In this document: piece after piece, positions 39,001 to 47,043 of the stretch
Numbering within the stretch: position 1 is the stretch's first letter
Layout of the letters: each line of letters opens with the position of its first letter
Source: Gemmobacter sp. 24YEA27
GTDB taxonomy: Bacteria > Pseudomonadota > Alphaproteobacteria > Rhodobacterales > Rhodobacteraceae
Assembly: GCF_030052995.1 (NCBI RefSeq)
Contig: NZ_JASJPW010000001.1
Location: 1,664,001-1,728,000 of the forward strand
Length of the DNA: 64,000 nucleotides
Direction of reading: 5' to 3'
Notes under the pieces: model-generated
The model's input: the letters and a program-made list of their open reading frames with translations, nothing else
The model's database searches: none
What the model was told of the DNA's origin: nothing
Program-made: the position numbers and the translations under genes

Positions 39001-39572
39001 GTGGCGGGCTGATCGCCTGGGAAATGGCGCGCCAGCTGGAGGCTGAGGGGGAAGAGGTGGCGCAGCTGGTGCTCCTGGATACGCCTTTGCCGATGCGCCC
39101 CGGCCTCAGCCGCCGCGACAAGGCGCTGATCAAGCTCGCAGAATTGCGGCGCAAGGGGCCGGGCTATCTGGCGGAATGGGCGAAGAACCGGCTCGACTGG
39201 GAGCGGCGCAAACGTGCAGGCGCCCCGGTCGGGGAAGAGGGCTTCCATAACAGCGCCATCGAGGCGGCGTTCCGCGCCGCGCTGCCGCGCTATCAGATGA
39301 GCCCGCGCAACGGCGCGACGGTGCTGTTCCGGCCAGAGCTGGATCGGCACTGGCAGGTCTCGGGCGGGAAATGGGTCTCGGCGGCGAAGGAATATGTGTT
39401 CGAAGACAATGACCTGACCCGTTTCGCCCCGAAGCTGCGGGTGATCGAAGTGCCCGGAGATCATGATTCGATGGTGCTGGAGCCGAATGTGCGTGTGCTG
39501 GCGGCGGCGCTGAAAGCGCTGCTGGCCGGGACCGAAACGCGCGAAGACCCACTTGCGACGGCGGCGGAATAG
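33039..39572 (+). CDS. Type I polyketide synthase: KS-AT-KR-DH-ACP-TE
   Basis: A 2177-residue single-module synthase. The KS (about 15-440) has QTACSTSL with Cys188, His324 in ECHGTGTYLGDP and His364 in NIGHLD. The AT (about 535-850) has GHSMGE with Ser635 and AAHSRM with His734. A reductase domain (structural half 880-1130, catalytic half 1155-1380) has TGGFGGIGL and Tyr1325 in VDYVAVNEY. The DH (1390-1690) has His1410 in GHRTREGQALLPG and Asp1612 in HPALMDLATG. The ACP has Ser1824 in DLGGHSL, and the thioesterase (1910-2165) has Ser1987 in GGFSGGG and His2142 in PGDHDSMV. No ER or methyltransferase is seen. The first codon is GTG; ATGs at 33042 and 33051 are alternatives. The expected product is an enoyl or beta-hydroxy acyl chain released by the thioesterase; whether the module iterates is unknown. 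The next gene starts four bases after its last codon. Confidence 0.93.
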   Translation: MMDDMTRRPSGVAATDIAIVGMAAHLPGAGDISTFWANLRAGVESIQVLSRDELLAAGESASKMARPNYVPAAAVLDGFETFDADFFGFSPKEAAILDPQHRQFLEVAWEALENAGHPPENFPGAIGVWAGCGMGSYFYFNLCSNPDLVEETGMFLLRHTGNDKDFLATRASHILDLKGPSVNVQTACSTSLVAIHYASQALLNGECDMALAGGVTIELPHARGYLFQEGEILSPDGHCHAFDHRAQGTVFGSGAGCVVLRRAVDAIRDGDHIWAILKGTAINNDGAAKAGYLAPSVDGQSACIAEAQALAGVTADSVTYIECHGTGTYLGDPIEVAALTGAFRETTDAVGHCRIGSVKTNIGHLDTAAGVASLIKVALSLHHRELPPSLGYEAPNPSIDFETSPFRVNDRLTPWDAPVLRAGVNSLGVGGTNAHAVLEEAPLRAVSEDSDWPFQPLVISARSKAALEGQATRLAAHLRAHPDQKLADVAFTLKEGRRAFEKRRVIVAESHTEAAGLLEGANPRLVFNHDHLGEDPEVIFMFPGGGAQFAGMARDLYETEPVFKDWMDRGLAVLEPQLDYDIRALWLPAKGAEQAADQALKRPSVQLPLIMITEYALARLYESWGVTPAALIGHSMGENTAAALAGVMSFEDCIGLVLLRGRLFDTVAPGGMLSVPLPEGDLARYWADDLDMASVNAPGLCVVSGPDAALDALAARLATDEVETQRIAINIAAHSRMLAPILPAFGDYLRSIRLSAPQIPIISNRSGKVLTDAEATDPDYWVAHLRNTVNFQAGLADLTAVPGRVYMEMGPGRALSSLAGANGVGPGQVVPALRHPEQKIADDAWLVGSIARLWACGVAVDWGQIWGGRLRQRVPLPSYAFQRKPFFIAPGEAAPVAAELPARVDDLSGWGWKRHWTPSPAGFDIDDLGAAAPASWLVFADEAGLCLAAADRLRAAGHRVILVHPGDSFRALGEDRYSLAPERGLEGYEALIRELAGRGIAPAQVLHGWLFTKDESFRPGSSFAQRLIEQGFWSALFLLQAMGGENLAQGVKFTFLTNGAVAAKGSVLRWPEKALLRGPVLVAGKELPGVALAQLDLELPVLRRGESLPDALIDAVIEEALAPEGGVAVLRGARRYTEALRPAPLPEAGFELPHGAHVLITGGFGGIGLTLAEDLIRNRAAKVTLVARSRLPEGPARTAWLRAHAPEDAVSRRIMAVERLEALARESGGGIALARADVANLFEMQAVVEAAGARTGPVDAVIHAAGMVADGPILGKDPGSVEEVFAPKLHGTGVIDRLFPDGTLKLLVLFSSTSTVTGPAGQVDYVAVNEYLNAFAEARAGGATRVVALDWGIWRGVGMAAESLADRMGREAAPSVPVRQPMLTAAGFDVSGNRMFTGDLSCQQWIFEGHRTREGQALLPGTGYLELAAEAWALQEGIVGAQGTGAGFGIRDLTFFAALDLAESETRPLRVRLSRSEEGYDFEVQTLMRAGGRDGWATHATARLLALTGEQAAIPPGIDPGGIAARLRAPEMGQRQEGEAEGWLPSPQEAHLVFGPRWRVLRSRAYGAGVGLARLSLPEAFRREVLGGNPVGGEPVGGEPVGGWLLHPALMDLATGWAMDLIAGYQPDRLWVPLSYGSVRVFAPLSADLVSHIRNAGENRADRPTAVFDITLATPEGRVLVEITGFTIRRLDAALSFPAPDPRLLEAPEGGPARALSPAEERLMMAFRQGIRPEEGARVFGRALNAGLSQILVSSLDLPALVRQTSAVIEARKSGQSFERPDLDTDYIAPRDDIERSLTGFWQDLLGVSQVGVEDNFFDLGGHSLIAVRLFAMVKKTWAVDFPISVLFEAPTVAACAGLIREAAGITGESLVASGGAGAGPVPAAKAVKQPRRFTHLVPMTPDAGKSGASQGAKTPFFLVSGMFGNVLNLRHLAQLEGRDRPFFGLQARGLYGEDQPHDDFTEAARDYIAEIRQVQPSGPYLLGGFSGGGLIAWEMARQLEAEGEEVAQLVLLDTPLPMRPGLSRRDKALIKLAELRRKGPGYLAEWAKNRLDWERRKRAGAPVGEEGFHNSAIEAAFRAALPRYQMSPRNGATVLFRPELDRHWQVSGGKWVSAAKEYVFEDNDLTRFAPKLRVIEVPGDHDSMVLEPNVRVLAAALKALLAGTETREDPLATAAE

Positions 39573-39575
39573 GCG

Positions 39576-40598
39576 ATGGCAACGGTTCTCACCATCATTC
39601 TCAACTGGCGCTCGCCGGAGATGACGCTGCGCTCGGTCGAGGCGGCGCTGGTCGCGATGCGGGGCATCCCGGGCGCGATCACCATTGTCGATAATGATTC
39701 CGGTGACGGATCCTTCGAGATCATGCAGGCGGGGGTTGCGCAGCGCGGCTGGGACCGCGCGGAAACGCCGGTCCGGGTGTTGCAATCGGGGCGCAATGGC
39801 GGCTTTGGTGCCGGGAATAATGTTGGTATCCGGGCGGGTCTGCCTGATGGAATTGCGGATGGATTTGCGGGCGGATCACGACCGGATTACGCCTATGTGC
39901 TGAATTCGGACGCTTTTCCGGCGCCGGATGCAATCCGGGTGCTGCTGGAGCATCTGGAGCGGACACCTGCAACCGGCTTTGCCGGCAGCTATATTCACGG
40001 CGAGGACGGCACCCCGCACCACACTGCCTTTCGCTATCCAACTGCGCTGAATGACTTTGAACGTCATATCCGGCTGGGGCTGGTTTCGCGGGCGATGAAG
40101 GACAGCATGGTTGCGATGCCGCTGCCGGATCGGGTGACGCGGGTCGACTGGCTGGCGGGGGCAAGCCTGATGATGCGGATGGATGTGCTGGACCGGATCG
40201 GTTTCTTTGATGAGCGGTTTTTCCTGTATTACGAGGAAACCGATCTTTGCCTGCGCGCCGCCCGGGCCGGTTTCCCGACCGATTATGTGCCCGAAAGCCG
40301 GGTGGCGCATATCGGCTCGGTCTCGACCGGGATGGGGAAATGGCAGCGGATTCCCGGTTTCTGGCTGGATTCGCGGCTGCATTATTTCGCCAAGAACCAT
40401 GGGCGCGGCTATGCGGCGGCGGCGACGGTTCTGGCCGCCCTTGGCGGCGTGATCTGGCGGGCGCGGCTTCTGGTGCAGCGCAAGCGTGACCGCATCGATC
40501 CGCCACATTACCTCCGCGATTTGATTTTGCATGATATTCGTCGTGGCTTTGGCATGAGCCCGGAGCCCGTGACCGACCATTCCCGGAAAGAGACCTGA
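39576..40598 (+). CDS. Family 2 glycosyltransferase, rhamnosyltransferase-like
   Basis: A 340-residue GT-A enzyme. TIILNWRSPEMTLRSVEAAL and ITIVDNDSGDGSFEIM form the nucleotide-binding start, QSGRNGGFGAGNNVGI is the characteristic glycine/asparagine loop of rhamnosyltransferases, and YAYVLNSDAFPAPDA carries the metal-binding NSDA. WLAGASLMMRMDVLDRIGFFDERFFLYYEETDLCLR is the family hallmark after it. It lies between the PKS and the formyltransferase with only 3-base gaps, so it is co-expressed with them. That suggests the assembly-line product is glycosylated, or that it joins this product to the glycan. Confidence 0.9.
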   Translation: MATVLTIILNWRSPEMTLRSVEAALVAMRGIPGAITIVDNDSGDGSFEIMQAGVAQRGWDRAETPVRVLQSGRNGGFGAGNNVGIRAGLPDGIADGFAGGSRPDYAYVLNSDAFPAPDAIRVLLEHLERTPATGFAGSYIHGEDGTPHHTAFRYPTALNDFERHIRLGLVSRAMKDSMVAMPLPDRVTRVDWLAGASLMMRMDVLDRIGFFDERFFLYYEETDLCLRAARAGFPTDYVPESRVAHIGSVSTGMGKWQRIPGFWLDSRLHYFAKNHGRGYAAAATVLAALGGVIWRARLLVQRKRDRIDPPHYLRDLILHDIRRGFGMSPEPVTDHSRKET

Positions 40599-40601
40599 GA
40601 T

Positions 40602-41795
40602 ATGAGCCTGACCGCCATCCTGATCGGCAATGAGACGCTGACGCGCGAATGTGGCGCGCTCTGGCTGGCGCGCGGGCATCGGATCGTCGCGGTGGTCAGT
40701 GAGGCGGGGCCGGTCCGGGACTGGGCGCGAGAGGCGGGGCTGATGCTTTGCGATCCGGAAGATTTACCGCAGGCGGACTGGATTCTCTCGGTCGCCAATC
40801 TGCGGCTGCTGGGGCCCGAAGTGCTGGGTCGGGGGGCAAAAGGTGCGGTGAATTTCCATGATGGGCCCCTGCCGGAACATGCCGGGCTGAATGCGCCGGT
40901 CTGGGCGATCCTCGCGGGTGAGACGCGGCATGGCGTGACCTGGCATCTGATCGAGGGCGGGATTGATCAGGGGCGCATCTTTGCGGAGCGCCGGTTTGAC
41001 CTCGACGCCGATGAGACGGCACTGACGCTGAACACGCGCTGTTTTGAGGAAGGGCTCGACAGTTTCCCCGAGGTGATGGCAGCGCTGGAAAGTGGCGCGG
41101 CGCCGCGCGCGCAAAGTGTGGGGGGCGGCTTGATGCATCGCGGCGCGGATCGGCCGGCGGTGATGGGGCGGATCGATTTCGCGCAGCCTGCGGCCGAAGT
41201 GGTGCGTCTGGTCCGTGGCCTTGATCACGGGCGCTACTGGAATCCGCTGACAACGGCGAAAATCGACACCGGGTCTGAGGTTCTGAATGTCGGTGCGGCT
41301 GAACTGGCGGCGGGCGATGGCGCGCCGGGCGCGGTGCTTCATGCCGGGCCGGAGGGGCTGGTGGTGGCCTGCGGCGCGGGGGCGGTGCGGCTCGACCGGC
41401 TCTGCTGCCAGGTCTCGGGCCGGGCGGTGGCGGCTGAGGCGGTGACGGCGGCTTTCTTGCCTCGGTTGGCTGCGGCTGAGGCGGAGGAGCTGACGGCGGA
41501 GCTTGCAGCGCTTGTGCCGCAGGAGGCGCGGCTCCGGGCGGCGCTTCTGGCGCTGCATCCGGTTGCCCTGCCGGTCGGGGTGCCGGCAGCGTTGCGGGCG
41601 GAACAAGGCGGCGTGGCTGACTGGCGCCGGATTCCGTTCGGGCGGCGGCACGGGCTGGGGGCGCTTGCGCTGGCCGGCCTCCGCGCGACCGGAACCACCG
41701 CCGGCGATTTCGCGAGGGCGGCGAAAGGCCGTGCCGGATATATCGCGGCCTGGGAGCCATTGCGCGCGGGGGCGAGGCAGCCGGTGAGACGGTGA
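40602..41795 (+). CDS. Folate-type formyltransferase with a degenerate condensation-like tail (probably 5' part of one NRPS)
   Basis: A 397-residue protein. The first 200 residues are a methionyl-tRNA formyltransferase-like domain with the catalytic set Asn84-His86 (in [20 protein letters not shown]) and Asp122 (GGIDQGRI), spaced as in Fmt. A substrate amine on a carrier domain is a likelier target than tRNA. The remaining 180 residues are Ala-rich and resemble a degraded condensation domain. The frame stops four bases into the NRPS gene. One extra G in the G5 run at 41768-41772 would read through without a stop as [20 protein letters not shown], giving a single protein of about 1575 residues. 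Confidence 0.8.
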   Translation: MSLTAILIGNETLTRECGALWLARGHRIVAVVSEAGPVRDWAREAGLMLCDPEDLPQADWILSVANLRLLGPEVLGRGAKGAVNFHDGPLPEHAGLNAPVWAILAGETRHGVTWHLIEGGIDQGRIFAERRFDLDADETALTLNTRCFEEGLDSFPEVMAALESGAAPRAQSVGGGLMHRGADRPAVMGRIDFAQPAAEVVRLVRGLDHGRYWNPLTTAKIDTGSEVLNVGAAELAAGDGAPGAVLHAGPEGLVVACGAGAVRLDRLCCQVSGRAVAAEAVTAAFLPRLAAAEAEELTAELAALVPQEARLRAALLALHPVALPVGVPAALRAEQGGVADWRRIPFGRRHGLGALALAGLRATGTTAGDFARAAKGRAGYIAAWEPLRAGARQPVRR

Positions 41796-44700
41796 TGGCG
41801 GCGCTGGCGTCGGTTGAGGCGGCACTGGCGCGCCCGGCGACGGGCTGGCCGCTGGATCTGATGGCGCGGGATGCGGCGCTCATGGGCGTGGCGGTGCCAC
41901 CGGTCGCACTGTCAGAGGCAGAGCCGGTCGAGGGCGCCGGGCTGGTGCTGACGCCGGATGCGGTGCTCTGGGATGCGGCGCGTCTGGACGAAGCGGCGGC
42001 GCAGGCGCTGGCATTGCGGATCGACTGGCTGGCGGGGGAGGTTGCGCGGGCGGTTACAGCCGCCAAAGATCTGCACCTTGCGGATCTGCCGGCGCTGACG
42101 CCTGCGGAATATGACCTTGTGATCAGGGACTTCAACCAGACGGTGGTGGAGCATGACCGCGCGGTCATGGTTCACACGGCCTTTGAGGCCCAGGTGGCGC
42201 GGACACCCGATGCGCCGGCGCTGGCCTTTGAAGGCGAGGAACTCAGCTATGCCGCGCTGAATGCCCGGGCCAATCGGGCAGCACATGTGCTGCGTGAGAT
42301 GGGGGTCGGGCCGGGTGTGCTGGTCGGGCTGTCTACCCGGCGCAGCGTCGATCTGGTGGCCGGCGCGCTGGCGATCCTGAAAGCGGGCGGCGCCTATGTG
42401 CCGATGGATCCGGCCTATCCGGCCGAGCGCCTGGCTTTGTTCGCGGAAGACAGCGGCGCCCCGGTGATCGTGACGCAATCGGATCTGGCGGCAGGTCTGC
42501 CTGCGGGGGTGGAGAAGCTGGTGCTGGACCAGGATCCGCGCCTTGCCCTGGCCCCCGAAACCAATCCGGAAAGCGACGCGCGGCCCGAAGATGTCGCCTA
42601 TATGATCTATACCTCGGGCTCGACCGGGCGGCCCAAAGGGGTGCAGGTCGAACACAGGAATGTCGCGAATTTCTTCACCGGTATGGATCAGCGGATCGGG
42701 CCGGAGCCCGGGGTCTGGCTCGCGGTGACCTCGCTGTCTTTCGACATCTCGGTGCTCGAGCTGTTCTGGACGCTGGCGCGCGGCTTTAAGGTGGTGATTT
42801 CCTCGGATGAGAACCGGGTGCTGGTTTCGGGGGCGCGGATCACCTCGGGGAGAGCGATGGATTTCTCGCTGTATTACTGGGGCAATGATGACGGGCCGGG
42901 GCCGAAGAAATACCAGCTTTTGCTGGATGGCGCGCGTTTTGCCGATCAGCATGGGTTCTGCGCGGTCTGGACGCCGGAGCGGCATTTCCACGCCTTTGGC
43001 GGCCCCTATCCGAACCCGAGCGTGACAGGGGCGGCCGTGGCGGCGGTGACCTCGAATATCGGGGTCAGGGCGGGGTCGGTGGTGGCGCCGCTGCATCATC
43101 CCGCGCGGATCGCCGAGGAATGGGCGGTGATCGACAATCTGACCGCAGGGCGCGCAGGCCTGGCCTTTGCGAGCGGCTGGCACCCCGATGATTTCGTGCT
43201 GCGCCCGGAAAATGCGCCGCCGCATAACAAGGCGGCGATGTTCCAGGCGATCAGAGATGTGCGGGCGCTGTGGCGCGGCGAAGGGGTGGATTTCCCCAAA
43301 GCGGATGGCACGACACTTACGGTCAGGACCCAGCCGCGCCCGGTGTCAAAGGAACTTCCGGTCTGGGTGACGACCGCCGGTAACCCGGAAACCTGGGCTG
43401 AGGCGGGCCGCGCCGGGGCCAATGTACTGACCCATCTTCTGGGCCAGTCGATTGCCGAAGTTGCTGAAAAAATTACGCTTTATCATGATGCCCTGCGCGA
43501 GGCCGGGCATGATCCGGCCGATTTCACCGTCACGCTGATGCTGCATTCCTATATCGCGGCCACGCGGGAGGAGGCGCGGCGGGTTGCCGAAGCGCCGATG
43601 AAATCCTATCTCGCCTCGGCGGCGGCTCTGGTGAAGCAATATGCCTGGGCCTTCCCGGCCTTCAAAAAACCGGCGGGCGCGGCCAATCCGATGGATATTG
43701 ACCTTGCGGCTTTGTCGGCAGAAGAGAATGACGCGATCCTCGATTTCGCTTTCCAGCGCTATTTCGAGGATTCGGGGCTGTTCGGCACGGTCGAGGATGC
43801 GCTGGACCGGGTGGAGGCGCTGAAAGCGATTGGCGTGGGCGAGGTGGCTTGCCTTGTCGATTACGGCATCGCGCCGGAGGTGGTGCTGGAGGGGCTGAAG
43901 CCTTTGGCAGAGGTTGTGCGGCTGGCCAATCAGGGCGGGCCTGCGCCGGATGATTTCTCGATCGCGGCGCAGATCCACCGCCATGGGGTTACGCATCTGC
44001 AATGCACGCCGTCGATGGCGCGGATGATCCTGATGGATGATGAAAGCCGCCGCGCGCTTGCGAGCGTCAGGACGATGATGGTTGGCGGTGAGGCCTTGCC
44101 GGGCGCGCTGGCAGCTGAACTGAAGGCGGCCGGTGTGGGTCGACTTCTGAACATGTATGGCCCGACGGAAACGACGATCTGGTCTTCGGTGGAGGAGGTT
44201 CTTGCGCCGGAGCCGGTGGTGACTATCGGGACGCCGCTTGCGAACCAGCAGCTTTATGTGCTGGACGGCGCGCGCAGGCCCGTGCCGCCAGGCGTCGAGG
44301 GTGAGCTCTGGATCGGCGGCGAGGGCGTGACCCGGGGCTATTGGCAGCGTCCGGACCTGACGGCGGAGCGCTTTGTCGAAAACCCCTTCCATTCTGGAGC
44401 AGGCGGGGCGGCGCGGATGTATCAGACCGGAGACCTCGTCCGGCTGCGCCCGGATGGGCGGGTCGATTATATCGGACGGGCCGACGCCCAGGTGAAGCTG
44501 CGCGGCTACCGGATCGAGCTGGGGGAAATCGAGGCGGTGCTTGAGGCGCAGCCGGGGGTGACCCAGGCTGTGGTGATGGTGCGGGAAGATCAGCCGGGCG
44601 ATCTGCGGCTGGTGGCCTATATCGGCGGCGGCGCGGGTGAGGCGGAATTGCGCGCGGCGCTGGCGCGGGAGCTGCCGGACCATATGAGGCCTGTGCATTA

Positions 44701-45328
44701 TGTTGCGGTGGAGCGCTTCCCGCTGACACCGAACCGAAAAGTGGACCGTAAGGCGCTGCCGGCACCGATCCGCTTCTTGCCCGGGGCCGGGCCAGCAGCG
44801 CCGGAGACCCTGGCGCCTGTGGCGACGTCTGCTGTCGCGCCGTCGCAGCCCGGCCTGGCGGGCGTGGGGGATCGCGCCCTTTATCCCGCGACTGGCCCCG
44901 CGAACGGCCCCACGAACGGTTCCGGGTATGACCCGGCGATCGGCACTGAGATCGCGAAGATCTGGGCGCGGGTGCTGGGGGTGGCGCGGGTCGGGCCGAA
45001 GGACAATTTCTTCGCGCTTGGCGGCCATTCCCTTCTGGCGGTTCAGACTCATCGCGAGATCCGCGAGCGCCTGCCGCAGGTGAAGGTCTCGATCACCGAT
45101 ATCTTCCGCTTCCCGGTGCTCGACGCTTTGGTTGCGCATATCTCGGGCGGTGCACCGGCTGCGGTTGTGCCGGTGCGGGCGCCGGTTTTTGCGCCCTCTG
45201 CTGCCCCGGTGACGGCTGTCGCTCCGGTTCAGGTTTCGCCTGCTCCGGTGGCGCTTGCGACCGGGCTAGACGATGCTATGGCGCGGCGCCGGGCGATGCG
45301 GCTGGCGCGTCGGGGCATGGATGCCTGA
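41792..45328 (+). CDS. NRPS adenylation domain with embedded luciferase-like monooxygenase and carrier domain
   Basis: A protein of about 1178 residues. After a short N-terminal piece that looks like the end of a condensation domain ([15 protein letters not shown]), the adenylation domain starts near residue 125. It shows A3 ([14 protein letters not shown], about 272) and A4 ([10 protein letters not shown], about 316, with the Asp that holds an alpha-amino group). At about 354-709 a flavin-dependent luciferase-like monooxygenase is inserted ([50 protein letters not shown]), of the MupA/Atu3671 type. Adenylation then resumes with A5 ([11 protein letters not shown], 786) and the A10 lysine (NRKVDRKAL, about 982). 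The carrier serine is Ser1080 in LGGHSLLAV. The amino acid is not predicted. N-hydroxylation plus formylation of a carrier-bound amino acid would fit the domains. Confidence 0.9.
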   Translation: MMAALASVEAALARPATGWPLDLMARDAALMGVAVPPVALSEAEPVEGAGLVLTPDAVLWDAARLDEAAAQALALRIDWLAGEVARAVTAAKDLHLADLPALTPAEYDLVIRDFNQTVVEHDRAVMVHTAFEAQVARTPDAPALAFEGEELSYAALNARANRAAHVLREMGVGPGVLVGLSTRRSVDLVAGALAILKAGGAYVPMDPAYPAERLALFAEDSGAPVIVTQSDLAAGLPAGVEKLVLDQDPRLALAPETNPESDARPEDVAYMIYTSGSTGRPKGVQVEHRNVANFFTGMDQRIGPEPGVWLAVTSLSFDISVLELFWTLARGFKVVISSDENRVLVSGARITSGRAMDFSLYYWGNDDGPGPKKYQLLLDGARFADQHGFCAVWTPERHFHAFGGPYPNPSVTGAAVAAVTSNIGVRAGSVVAPLHHPARIAEEWAVIDNLTAGRAGLAFASGWHPDDFVLRPENAPPHNKAAMFQAIRDVRALWRGEGVDFPKADGTTLTVRTQPRPVSKELPVWVTTAGNPETWAEAGRAGANVLTHLLGQSIAEVAEKITLYHDALREAGHDPADFTVTLMLHSYIAATREEARRVAEAPMKSYLASAAALVKQYAWAFPAFKKPAGAANPMDIDLAALSAEENDAILDFAFQRYFEDSGLFGTVEDALDRVEALKAIGVGEVACLVDYGIAPEVVLEGLKPLAEVVRLANQGGPAPDDFSIAAQIHRHGVTHLQCTPSMARMILMDDESRRALASVRTMMVGGEALPGALAAELKAAGVGRLLNMYGPTETTIWSSVEEVLAPEPVVTIGTPLANQQLYVLDGARRPVPPGVEGELWIGGEGVTRGYWQRPDLTAERFVENPFHSGAGGAARMYQTGDLVRLRPDGRVDYIGRADAQVKLRGYRIELGEIEAVLEAQPGVTQAVVMVREDQPGDLRLVAYIGGGAGEAELRAALARELPDHMRPVHYVAVERFPLTPNRKVDRKALPAPIRFLPGAGPAAPETLAPVATSAVAPSQPGLAGVGDRALYPATGPANGPTNGSGYDPAIGTEIAKIWARVLGVARVGPKDNFFALGGHSLLAVQTHREIRERLPQVKVSITDIFRFPVLDALVAHISGGAPAAVVPVRAPVFAPSAAPVTAVAPVQVSPAPVALATGLDDAMARRRAMRLARRGMDA

Positions 45329-45983
45329 TCCTGGGATGTCTGATCCGGGCGAGACCCTGGCAGCGCGGGCGGCAGAATTGTTACCGGCAGGGTGTTTTAC
45401 CGCCTCCGCCGATCCGCGGCGCACCTGGCCGCTCTGGCCGGGTGAGGAGGGAAGAGGCATGGTTCCCCGGCGCCTGGCCGAGTTTTCCGCCGGGCGCCAG
45501 GCGGCGCGCCTTGCGATGGTGGCGGCAGGGCGGCAGCCGGTTGCAGTCCCAAAGGCGCCGGACCGGGCGCCGGTCTGGCCTTTTGGCCTTGCGGGTTCGA
45601 TCAGCCATTCGGATCTGGCCTGTATCGCGGTGGTCTCGACCGGTCTTGCGGGTCTCGGTCTGGATCTGGAACCCCTGCGCCCCCTTGACCCCGCAGTTGC
45701 GGCGCTGGTGACTGGGCCTGAGGACCAGGTCGTTGCAGCAGGTGATCCGGGGTTGCTGGTGTTTTGTGCAAAGGAGGCGGCTTACAAGGCGCAATATCCG
45801 CTGACGCGCCGGCTTTTCGGGCCCGAGATGCTGGCGGTGACGATCACGGGCGAGGTGTTCCGGGCGATATTTCTCGGGGCGGTTGCGCCTTTTGAGAGCG
45901 GTAAAGAGATCGAAGGGCGCATCACCCTCTGCGCCGGTCACGTGCTGGCGGTGGCCTGGATTGCAACCCTGGCCACCGCCTGA
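45321..45983 (+). CDS. 4'-phosphopantetheinyl transferase (EntD/Sfp type)
   Basis: About 220 residues. It moves the 4'-phosphopantetheine arm of coenzyme A to carrier serines. Family motifs are [13 protein letters not shown], the metal-binding [12 protein letters not shown] and [13 protein letters not shown] (the W/F-xxKEAxxK signature). The ATG at 45321 overlaps the NRPS stop; 45336 is a second option. Its place at the end of the operon implies it activates the PKS ACP (Ser1824) and the NRPS carrier (Ser1080). It converges on fdsD with only six bases between. Confidence 0.9.
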   Translation: MPDPGMSDPGETLAARAAELLPAGCFTASADPRRTWPLWPGEEGRGMVPRRLAEFSAGRQAARLAMVAAGRQPVAVPKAPDRAPVWPFGLAGSISHSDLACIAVVSTGLAGLGLDLEPLRPLDPAVAALVTGPEDQVVAAGDPGLLVFCAKEAAYKAQYPLTRRLFGPEMLAVTITGEVFRAIFLGAVAPFESGKEIEGRITLCAGHVLAVAWIATLATA

Positions 45984-45989
45984 GCAGGG

Positions 45990-46223
45990 TCAGGCCGGAT
46001 CGGGGCGGCGGATCTTTTCAGAGGCCTTGATCACCAGCGGGCGCAGGCCCTCGCCCCCGGCATCGATCAGCTGAAAGAACTGGCGGCGCATCCGGGGTTC
46101 CCAGAAGTCATTGATATGGCTGGAAAGACCCTCGATGCCTTCGGCCTCGGGTTTGCTCTCCATGAACATGGCGATCTGGTTGGCCATGCGCGTGATTTTC
46201 GGGTTGATGCCGTCAGTTTGCAT
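45990..46223 (-). CDS. fdsD: Formate dehydrogenase delta subunit
   Basis: A 77-residue protein of the FdsD type, needed for assembly or stability of the soluble NAD-dependent formate dehydrogenase. The sequence KITRMANQIAMFMESKPEAEGIEGLSSHINDFWEPRMR matches the small family closely in its residues (N-Q-I-A-x-F, HIxxFWxPRMR). It overlaps the 3' end of fdhD by 11 bases and is the last gene of the fds operon. Confidence 0.92.
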   Translation of the reverse strand: MQTDGINPKITRMANQIAMFMESKPEAEGIEGLSSHINDFWEPRMRRQFFQLIDAGGEGLRPLVIKASEKIRRPDPA

Positions 46224-47030
46224 GGGATTGCTCCGTCACGATGCGGTCAGAATGGGTGAAAAGCTCGAACCGCTCCGGGCGGGCGAGCGCGATTACAGTG
46301 ATGCCGAGATGGTCGGCCAGCGCCACGGCGTCAGCGGTCGGGGCCGAGACCGCGATCAGCATCCCGGCGCCGATGGCCGCGACCTTCTGCACCATATCGG
46401 TCGAGACGCGGCTGGTCAGGACGACCGCGCCTTCGGGATGATCGTGGCGGATCAGATAGCCCGCGAGCTTGTCGAGCGCATTATGCCGCCCGACATCTTC
46501 GCGCGCGGCGAAAAGCCCGCCCGGCACCCAGTAAGCGGCGCAATGGGCGGCGCGCGTCACGTCATGCAGCGGCTGATGGGCGGGCAGGGCGGCGATGGCC
46601 TCTCGCACCTGAGCGGGTGTCATGCGGAAGGGGGAGGGCGGCACGGGGGCAGGTCGCGCAGCGCCTCGTTGATGCTGTCGATACCGCAGAGCCCGCAGCC
46701 GACCGGGCCGGCCATGGTGCGGCGGCGTTTGGCCAGCCGCGCCTCGGCCTCCGGCACCAGCCAGGACTGCACGTCAATGCCGCGTTCGCCCTCGACCACG
46801 GTGATCTCTTCGACCTCATGCGGGCGGGCTATGCCTTCGGTCAGCGCGAAACCATAAGCGAAATCAACCAGATCCGCAGGGGTCGCCATCATCACCGCCT
46901 GGGTGGTGCCATTGAAAGACAAGGCCACCGCAAATTCCTGCGGCAGGGTGCGATTGCCCTGTTCGATTGTTTCCGTGCCATCCCGCGCCCCGAAGAAGAG
47001 GCGCGGAACGGGCTTTGCACCCATGGTCAT
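46213..47030 (-). pseudogene. fdhD: Formate dehydrogenase sulfurtransferase FdhD, split by a -1 frameshift
   Basis: FdhD delivers sulfur to the molybdenum cofactor of formate dehydrogenases. The front frame (46620-47030) has the sulfur-transfer motif CGLCGID in GPVGCGLCGIDSINEAL and ends LRDLPPCRPPPSA. The back frame (46213-46644) begins at a GTG and carries FAAREDVGRHNALDKLAGYL, the conserved FdhD core. One extra C in the five-base run at 46645-46649 (C on the coding strand) reads LRDLPPVPPSPFRMTP and gives a normal 273-residue protein. A true break would leave the FDH inactive, so a sequence error is likely. It lies between fdsA and fdsD in the operon. Confidence 0.8.
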
Positions 47031-47043
47031 TTCAGCCTCCGCC

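Noticed and set aside
43346..45139. Minus-strand open frame of 597 codons inside the NRPS gene
   Set aside because: Antisense shadow of the monooxygenase and second half of the adenylation domain; residue make-up is typical of reversed high-GC coding sequence.
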